Source: Trichomonas vaginalis G3 (Eukaryota; Parabasalia; Trichomonadida; Trichomonadidae). From it: a stretch of 64,000 nt of DNA. The stretch spans positions 14,582,392 through 14,646,391 of the forward strand of contig NC_067203.1 in the NCBI RefSeq assembly GCF_026262505.1, in the 5' to 3' direction. Positions 59,208 through 64,000 of the stretch are shown here, piece after piece (within the stretch, counting starts at the first letter, position 1; each line of letters opens with the position of its first letter). Both the position numbers and the translations under genes were made by a program. The notes beneath the pieces are model-generated. The model was not told where the DNA came from, did not search any database, and saw nothing but the letters and a program-made list of their open reading frames with translations.

Positions 59208-59611
59208 TGGTGCACTTACCACTTTCTGACATTCTCTCAATTTTTTGACATCTCTAACTTTACGTCTCAATTGATTATGTGAAAAGCTGATTTTCTGATT
59301 GTAAAAAGTTATTAAAAATTTCCATGTAGGAACGAATGTGGTTATTATAGTATTTTACAATTAATACAAGGATTTGTTGATTGTGTGAGAATTTGTCAAA
59401 AAGTGATAATTGTTTAAAGCTCATCTGACTTTAATTTAACCTTAAACAATTGAATTGAAAGCTATATCATAGGGACGTAAGTCTTCCCATAAGGGTGCTC
59501 TTCTCACTTTCTGGCATTCTCTCAATTTTTTAGGCACTATAAAGTGCCTAATATGGCTGTTATACTTCTATTGATTTTTTCATAACATGTCAGAAAGTCG
59601 CAAGTACACCC
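59208..59611. mobile_element. Two abutting TTAA-type MITEs
   Basis: TTAA at 59204-59207 precedes TGGTGCACTTACC and the ACTTTCTGACAT motif. TTAA at 59612-59615 follows an end that reads in reverse GGGTGTACTTGCGACTTTCT. Inside, at about 59490, another pair of ends meets: the first part (to about 59489) shares CATCTGACTTTAATT and TTAACCTTAAAC with the element at 5608. The second (about 59491-59611) again starts AAGGGTGCTCTTCTCACTTT and has an internal hairpin GGCACTATAAAGTGCC. Two small non-autonomous elements of one family, side by side. Confidence 0.6.
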
Positions 59612-59615
59612 TTAA

Positions 59616-59714
59616 GTCATAAAAAATATATATAAATAAGAATTTAATTTATTGTAGATAAATAATCCAAAAAGTCTTAATCTTTAATACATATACAGTG
59701 TCTTAATTTATAAC
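59616..59714. other. Short 3' flank of the GH3 gene
   Basis: AT-rich, nothing recognised. Confidence 0.4.
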
Positions 59715-61871
59715 TTACTCAATCTTGAAATCAATTGTGTGTTTGATGTCAAGTGAAGACATGCCAATCATAGCCTTGAAATCGCCTGGTTCTACAACTC
59801 TTTCGCACTTTGTGTTGACTATGCTGCAGTCTTGTGCTGAGATAACGATTTGGACGTCTTTCTTCTTTCCTGGAGCCAACTCAACAATCGCGTATCCTTT
59901 GAGTTCTTGAACAGCCCATGTTGCTGATGTAACAACATCATTGATGTAGAGCTGGATAATTTCTGTGCCTTTCCTCTTTCCTGTGTTCTTGACAGTGACT
60001 GTTGCTGTGATTTTGTCTGTCTTCTTGTAAACTTTCTTGTCCAATTTCGCTGTAACATATTCAAATGTAGTGTAAGTGAGTCCGTAGCCGAATTCGAACC
60101 TTGGTCTTTGTGTCATATCAGCGTAACAGTTTCCATGCTGGCCTCTGACCTGGTTGTAGTAGATTGGAAGCTGTCCGACGTGGACAGGAACTGAAATTGT
60201 TAATCTGCCACGTGGTTCGAACTCTCCGAAGATGATTTGTTTGAAGGCTTCACCACCAAGCATACCTGGAGAGAACTGCTGGATGATTGCATTGGCTCTG
60301 AAGGCCTTCTTTGGAAGAACCATTGGTTTTGATGAAATTACATCAACAATGAATGGTTTTCCGGAGTCGGCAACGAAGTTAATTAATTCTCTCTGTGTGC
60401 CTTGCAACTTGAGAGTGGCGGTTGACTTCGTTTCGCCCCATAATGATAATCTGTCGCCAACAACAACGACAATAACATCACAGTTCTCGATATTCTTCTT
60501 GGCTTGGAATAAGTTGTATGCTGGATCACCTTCTTCGATAGCAGCGCCAACTTCGAAAGTCAAATTCTGTCCTAGTTTCTTTTCAAGGGCATCTTTGACT
60601 GTAACAATTAATTCGCGCGGTTGTACAAGTGGTTGGTTGGCTTGGCCTGTTCCGAGAGACCAATCTCCGAGCTGTGCCCAAGCATGGTCTGCATTTGGAC
60701 CAAGTAAAGCGACTTTGACTTTGTCGTTTTGTAATGGAAGTATTCCGTCATTCTTGAGGAGGATAAGACCTTCGAGAGCTGCTTGTAAAGCTGCATTACG
60801 ATGTTCTGGAGTATTACAACGAGTTTTAGCTTTTTCGACATCTGGATATCTGTCATCCTCGAATAAGCCGAGTGTAAACTTGCAACGTAAAATTCTCTTA
60901 ACTGCTTTGTCAACTTCTGAGATATCTAACTTTCCGTTCTTAAGAGCGTCAAGGCAGCCTTGGTAGAAGTTTGGTGTTGTCATCATCAAGTCGTTGCCGC
61001 AATGAACTGCTAAAGCAGCGGCTTCTTCGTATGTTGCACAAATCTTTTGATCTTCGACGAGCCAGCCGACGTTATTCCAATCTGTAACTAAGAAGCCTTG
61101 GTGGCCCCATTCGTTTTTGAGGATATCCCTAAGCAACCAAGAATTTGCTGTAGATGGGATTCCTTCCATTGATTGGTAGCCAGTCATGAATGCGCCAGCA
61201 CCTGCCTCGACACACTTCTTGAACTGTGGTAAGAAGTAAGAAAGAAGCTTCCTGTGGGAGGAATCAGACTCACTTGCGTCGCGGCCGCCGTGTGTTTCAC
61301 TGTATCCGGCGAAATGCTTGGCAGTGGCCATGACGTGGTCTGGATCATTGCTCAATTTGTCACCTTGGAGACCTTTAACCATAGCAGAAGCAAATCTGCC
61401 GATAAGATAAGGATCTTCACCAAATGTTTCGCCAACACGGCCCCAGCGAGTATCACGAGCAATGCAGACGACTGGAGAAAAGCTCCAGGACATGCCAGTG
61501 TATCTCATTTCGTAAGCAGTAATCTCTGCCATCTTCTTGATGAGGTCTTCGTCCCAGCTTCCTGATATACCAAGCTGTGTTGGGAAGATTGTAGCACCTG
61601 GCCAGAAAGAATGTCCGTGAATGGCATCAATACCCATGATTACTGGGATTTGAAGGCGTGTTTTGCGTGAAAATTCAATAGCAGGCTTTGTATTTTCACC
61701 TAAAAGATGGAGAACTGAGCCTACGTGTTGTTTTTCCATGACTTCAAGTAAATTTTCTCTTCCATCAATCTGAACGAGCTGGCCGACCTTTTCTTCCACT
61801 GTCATACGTGAAAGAAGATCATCTACACGAGCTTCGATTGGCTGTGAAGGATCTTTATATATCTCAGTCAT
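59715..61871 (-). CDS. Glycoside hydrolase family 3 beta-glucosidase
   Basis: 718 aa, full length for bacterial-type GH3 (BglX-like, 700-780 aa). The N-terminal barrel has VDDLLSRMTVEEKVGQLVQI, IMGIDAIHGHSFWPGATIFP, RWGRVGETFGEDPYLIGRFA and TAKHFAGY. The catalytic nucleophile is Asp264 in GFLVTDWNN. The second domain begins AALEGLILLKNDGILPLQND; the probable acid/base Glu is in LSLWGETKSTATLKLQGTQR. The C-terminal fibronectin-III-like domain (RPRFEFGYGLTYTTFEYVTA and onward) is present. It hydrolyses terminal beta-glucosyl residues of short glucans. No signal peptide, so apparently cytosolic. Of bacterial type, possibly laterally acquired. The initiator-like TCATT before the ATG shows a fully trichomonad promoter. 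Confidence 0.95.
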   Translation of the reverse strand: MTEIYKDPSQPIEARVDDLLSRMTVEEKVGQLVQIDGRENLLEVMEKQHVGSVLHLLGENTKPAIEFSRKTRLQIPVIMGIDAIHGHSFWPGATIFPTQLGISGSWDEDLIKKMAEITAYEMRYTGMSWSFSPVVCIARDTRWGRVGETFGEDPYLIGRFASAMVKGLQGDKLSNDPDHVMATAKHFAGYSETHGGRDASESDSSHRKLLSYFLPQFKKCVEAGAGAFMTGYQSMEGIPSTANSWLLRDILKNEWGHQGFLVTDWNNVGWLVEDQKICATYEEAAALAVHCGNDLMMTTPNFYQGCLDALKNGKLDISEVDKAVKRILRCKFTLGLFEDDRYPDVEKAKTRCNTPEHRNAALQAALEGLILLKNDGILPLQNDKVKVALLGPNADHAWAQLGDWSLGTGQANQPLVQPRELIVTVKDALEKKLGQNLTFEVGAAIEEGDPAYNLFQAKKNIENCDVIVVVVGDRLSLWGETKSTATLKLQGTQRELINFVADSGKPFIVDVISSKPMVLPKKAFRANAIIQQFSPGMLGGEAFKQIIFGEFEPRGRLTISVPVHVGQLPIYYNQVRGQHGNCYADMTQRPRFEFGYGLTYTTFEYVTAKLDKKVYKKTDKITATVTVKNTGKRKGTEIIQLYINDVVTSATWAVQELKGYAIVELAPGKKKDVQIVISAQDCSIVNTKCERVVEPGDFKAMIGMSSLDIKHTIDFKIE

Positions 61872-62697
61872 CGATAAAAAATGAAATAAAAAAAATTGAA
61901 TAGCGATTCAATATTACGCAATGGCATTAAAACATGCTTTATAATGATATATGAACAATTTTGATTCCGCCCCTGTGAAAAATTGAATACAATTATCAAA
62001 CTCTCTCAAAATATATTGGAATACATCACCTCATCCAGATGTAAACCTGGATCAGATTGTTTTGCATAAAAATAGATTAAGGGCTTTCTAGTGAGCATCC
62101 TATCAATAAGAACTATGTTCGCGTGCCACTTGCAATTGATCAAATTTTTGTTATAGACCGAAAATAGATTTTTTCAGTTTTCTCTTCAAATAATTGAAAG
62201 AATGATACTATTATAGGTTTATTATATTATATAGCATATAATCATGCTATAGCCGAAAATTATAAGTTTTGAGAAGATTGAATATAACACAAATAAATTT
62301 GAATGTAAGTTAAATTGCTTGTTGTTTTTAATAGCTATTTAATGAGAAATCCAATATTGCAAAATTCAAATTGAATGATTGAAAGAACAGAAAAAGTCAT
62401 TCTTTTCAATTTCGAATATGTTTCATTGTATTTATAATTATATGGCAAATAAGATATTTAAACTTGATTTTTGAAGGAAAATTCACAAAATTGAATAAAT
62501 TCAAATAATTTTTATTCAAAAATAAACTAGTTATTTGAGTTTAATACTAATTATCTATTCAAACTACAAAGTTTGTAATTTAAAATATTTTGTGAGATCA
62601 GATTGAATTAATTCAAGGTTCTTTTCAATTAATATTAATGACCATATTACGCATTTTCGAACATTCTAAACCAAATATATAAAAATGGGAGACGAAT
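61872..62697. other. Intergenic, about 0.8 kb
   Basis: AT-rich spacer upstream of the GH3 gene. Nothing recognised. Confidence 0.5.
61880..61884 (-). promoter_or_regulatory. Initiator-like TCATT for the GH3 gene
   Basis: TCATT on the minus strand, followed by a T-run, lies 8 bases before the ATG at 61871; a clean match to the trichomonad initiator. Confidence 0.5.
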
Positions 62698-62990
62698 GTT
62701 AAATTTGCTAGACATGGGGGAGCTGTCTGCAAAGTTTTAGCTCTTATCTCTAACAAAAAATTAATTTTTAAAAAAATGACCGAATACGTTTCACAGCGAG
62801 AAAAAAATAAAAGGCAAGGTAGAATTTTCTAGACATAAAGAAGTTGTTTACCGAGTTTTAGCTCTTATCTCTAACAAAAAATTAATTTTTAAAAAAATGA
62901 CCGAATACGTTTCACAGCGAGAAAAAAATAAAAGGCAAGATAGAATTTTCTAGACTTAAAGAAGTTGTCTACCAAGTGTCAGCTGTTACT
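62698..62990. repeat. 121-bp tandem repeat, about 2.4 copies
   Basis: The segment containing GTTTTAGCTCTTATCTCTAA and GACCGAATACGTTTCACAGC is repeated at an offset of 121 bp (62734, 62855, partial at 62976). The sequence differs from the 121-bp repeat at 57.4 kb. It may belong to the terminal region of the adjacent Maverick-like element, but that is not shown. Confidence 0.8.
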
Positions 62991-63257
62991 TCTTCTCAAT
63001 ACTGAAGTAGTATATGTGGAAGGGTTGTGTGACTTTTTTTGTTACGTCTATATATAGATGAAGGTATATTTTCACATCTTCTATATATAGATGATATAAA
63101 ATTTTTTCTTACGTTTTTTTAAGTCATGAATTCGTAAGAAAGCGCGACATTATTAAATAAATTAGTAATAAATATAATTTATAAACACATTAAAAAAATT
63201 AACATTAATTTTAAAATAATTTATTTTTTTATCTTTTATAAAAGAAGCTATATATAG

Positions 63258-63416
63258 ATGATGTCAGATATTCCGCGATTAATTAAACATTGTTTAAATC
63301 CTGAATGGGTTAAACTTCAATTTAAAAATGAAGATTGTGAATATTTAATTTCATGGAATCAATGGAGTCATAATCAAAGACCTCATAAACGAGAAAAAAA
63401 AGAAATTAGAAACTAA
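63258..63416 (+). CDS. Small protein of the Maverick-like element, 52 aa
   Basis: An open frame of 52 codons directly after the CTATATATAGATGA repeat, rich in Trp, Asn and His (LISWNQWSHNQRPHKR). Its stop overlaps the end of the convergent frame at 63413. Family unknown; part of the putative element. Confidence 0.4.
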   Translation: MMSDIPRLIKHCLNPEWVKLQFKNEDCEYLISWNQWSHNQRPHKREKKEIRN

Positions 63417-63781
63417 TGATTATTTGAATTTATGAAATCAATTATTTGATTCATTCTTTCTTCAATAATTTCTATTCTTTTTGTTAAATCATCTATTTTC
63501 ATTAATGAGGTGATTCTTGATTGGGGAATAGATTTCAAACTAACCACTCCTTTTATTTTTGAAATTTTGAATCCATCAACTTTAAACATTTTATTCAATT
63601 TACATGTTGTCAATTCTTCAAATAATTTTTTATTATTAGCATAATAGTCATTAAATTCTTCAACAGATGAAAAAATTTTTATTTCAGTAATTGGTTTAAC
63701 AACGTTTATTTTTTGTTGAACATTTTCACTTTCATTTATTTCTTCCTCCTCTGTTTCATTTATTTTTAAAATCGGTTTCAT
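63413..63781 (-). CDS. Protein of the Maverick-like element, 122 aa
   Basis: 122 codons. Acidic N-terminus (KINETEEEEINESENVQQK), a central part FNDYYANNKKLFEELTTCKL and FKVDGFKISKIKGVVSLKS, and a C-terminal helical coiled coil (IDDLTKRIEIIEERMNQII). Function unknown; I place it in the element by context only. Confidence 0.5.
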   Translation of the reverse strand: MKPILKINETEEEEINESENVQQKINVVKPITEIKIFSSVEEFNDYYANNKKLFEELTTCKLNKMFKVDGFKISKIKGVVSLKSIPQSRITSLMKIDDLTKRIEIIEERMNQIIDFINSNNH

Positions 63782-63847
63782 TTATCATTAAATAAAAATT
63801 AGAATATAAGTGATGAAATATATTTTTTAATTAATATTAAATCAGAA

Positions 63848-64000
63848 ATGGCGGCAGGATTCTTTAAAAAATTATGGGATGGAATTAAGAAAGCTGCAGG
63901 TTGGGTTTATAAAAAGGTTATTAAACCTGTTGCAAACTTTTTGGCACCAGTAGCGAAAACGGCAGGAACTATCATAGGTGGAGTATTAGGTACTAAAGCA
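63848..64000 (+). CDS. Gly/Ala-rich virion-like protein, cut by window edge
   Basis: 51 codons are visible (MAAGFFKKLWDGIKKAAGWV onward), with an amphipathic, positively charged N-terminus followed by alternating hydrophobic and glycine residues. This resembles small membrane-active or minor capsid proteins of Polinton/adenovirus-like elements; the match is by style, not by alignment. Confidence 0.45.
   Translation, partial: MAAGFFKKLWDGIKKAAGWVYKKVIKPVANFLAPVAKTAGTIIGGVLGTKA

Larger units (their letters stand above)
63000..64000. mobile_element. Probable Maverick/Polinton element, cut by the right edge
   Basis: Three small densely packed open frames (63258, 63413, 63848) follow a compositionally distinct, very AT-rich leader with repeats of CTATATATAGATGA. 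The last one encodes a Gly/Ala/Lys-rich amphipathic N-terminus like small virion-associated proteins of Polintons, a family very abundant in T. vaginalis. The left boundary is uncertain (between about 62.7 and 63.2 kb) and the right part lies outside the window. The visible frames look whole, which suggests a fairly young copy. Confidence 0.5.

Noticed and set aside
60232-60966. Long plus-strand frame (244 codons) opposite the GH3 gene
   Set aside because: Antisense shadow of a well-supported GH3 coding region with no family match.

Overview
The window looks like nuclear DNA of a trichomonad, most likely Trichomonas vaginalis or a close relative. The DNA is AT-rich and nearly all genes are intronless. 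It carries families that are expanded in that genus: ankyrin proteins with a DUF3447-type N-terminus, a second ankyrin subfamily with repeats of the LEVVKYLISVGADKEAK type, glycine-rich (ALK/LTK-like) surface proteins and a BspA-like leucine-rich-repeat fragment. Several genes have an initiator-like TCA(C/T)(A/T) motif about 10-30 bases before the ATG, as known for T. vaginalis. The species call is inference from family content and promoters.

Layout. 0-5.7 kb: an unknown gene cut by the left edge, an unknown 265-residue protein, an acidic LRR protein and a MEMO-family protein. 5.6-14.6 kb: two DUF3447 ankyrin genes and a coiled-coil gene, with inserted DNA transposons; three insertions lie within about 25-45 bases of a start codon. 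14.9-19.2 kb: a giant multi-membrane calpain-like protein of the plant DEK1 type whose protease core looks dead. 20.3-27.2 kb: four consecutive plus-strand genes that all appear broken. 27.9-31.8 kb: a fusion of a COG2403-like nucleotide-binding region to a DUF6602-like region, and a seven-membrane GOST-like protein. 32.6-35.8 kb: a transcription and chaperone cluster (MED20, a BET-like bromodomain protein, an HPD-less DnaJ, a small basic protein). 36.9-46.3 kb: a BspA-like fragment, FAM91, a second-type ankyrin protein, a glycine-rich protein and a degenerate aminopeptidase-P-like protein. 46.8-48.6 kb: two more copies of the transposon seen at 7.9 kb. 48.9-53.9 kb: a 1.2 kresidue coiled-coil protein with a QRICH2-like end and another glycine-rich protein. 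54.2-59.05 kb: an ankyrin gene whose repeats have been separated by arrays of a 37-bp T-rich minisatellite. 59.7-61.9 kb: a GH3 beta-glucosidase. From about 63 kb to the right edge: what looks like the start of a Maverick/Polinton element.

The most unusual structure is at 54.2-59.05 kb. Six ankyrin units of exactly 99 bp each are isolated between 37-mer arrays whose lengths are all near 37n+8. One copy of a duplicated segment is interrupted by a 957-bp Mutator-like element, so the other copy serves as an intact empty site. Other notable signals are a transposon family with 17-bp inverted ends and 7-bp target duplications (three copies), a directional AAAAGTGACA motif upstream of several genes and also inside two transposon families, and several host enzymes that have lost catalytic residues.

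No tRNA, rRNA or CRISPR array was recognised. The genes are mixed-strand and functionally unrelated except for the divergent MED20/BET-like pair. All family calls were made by eye from sequence motifs, without database searches.
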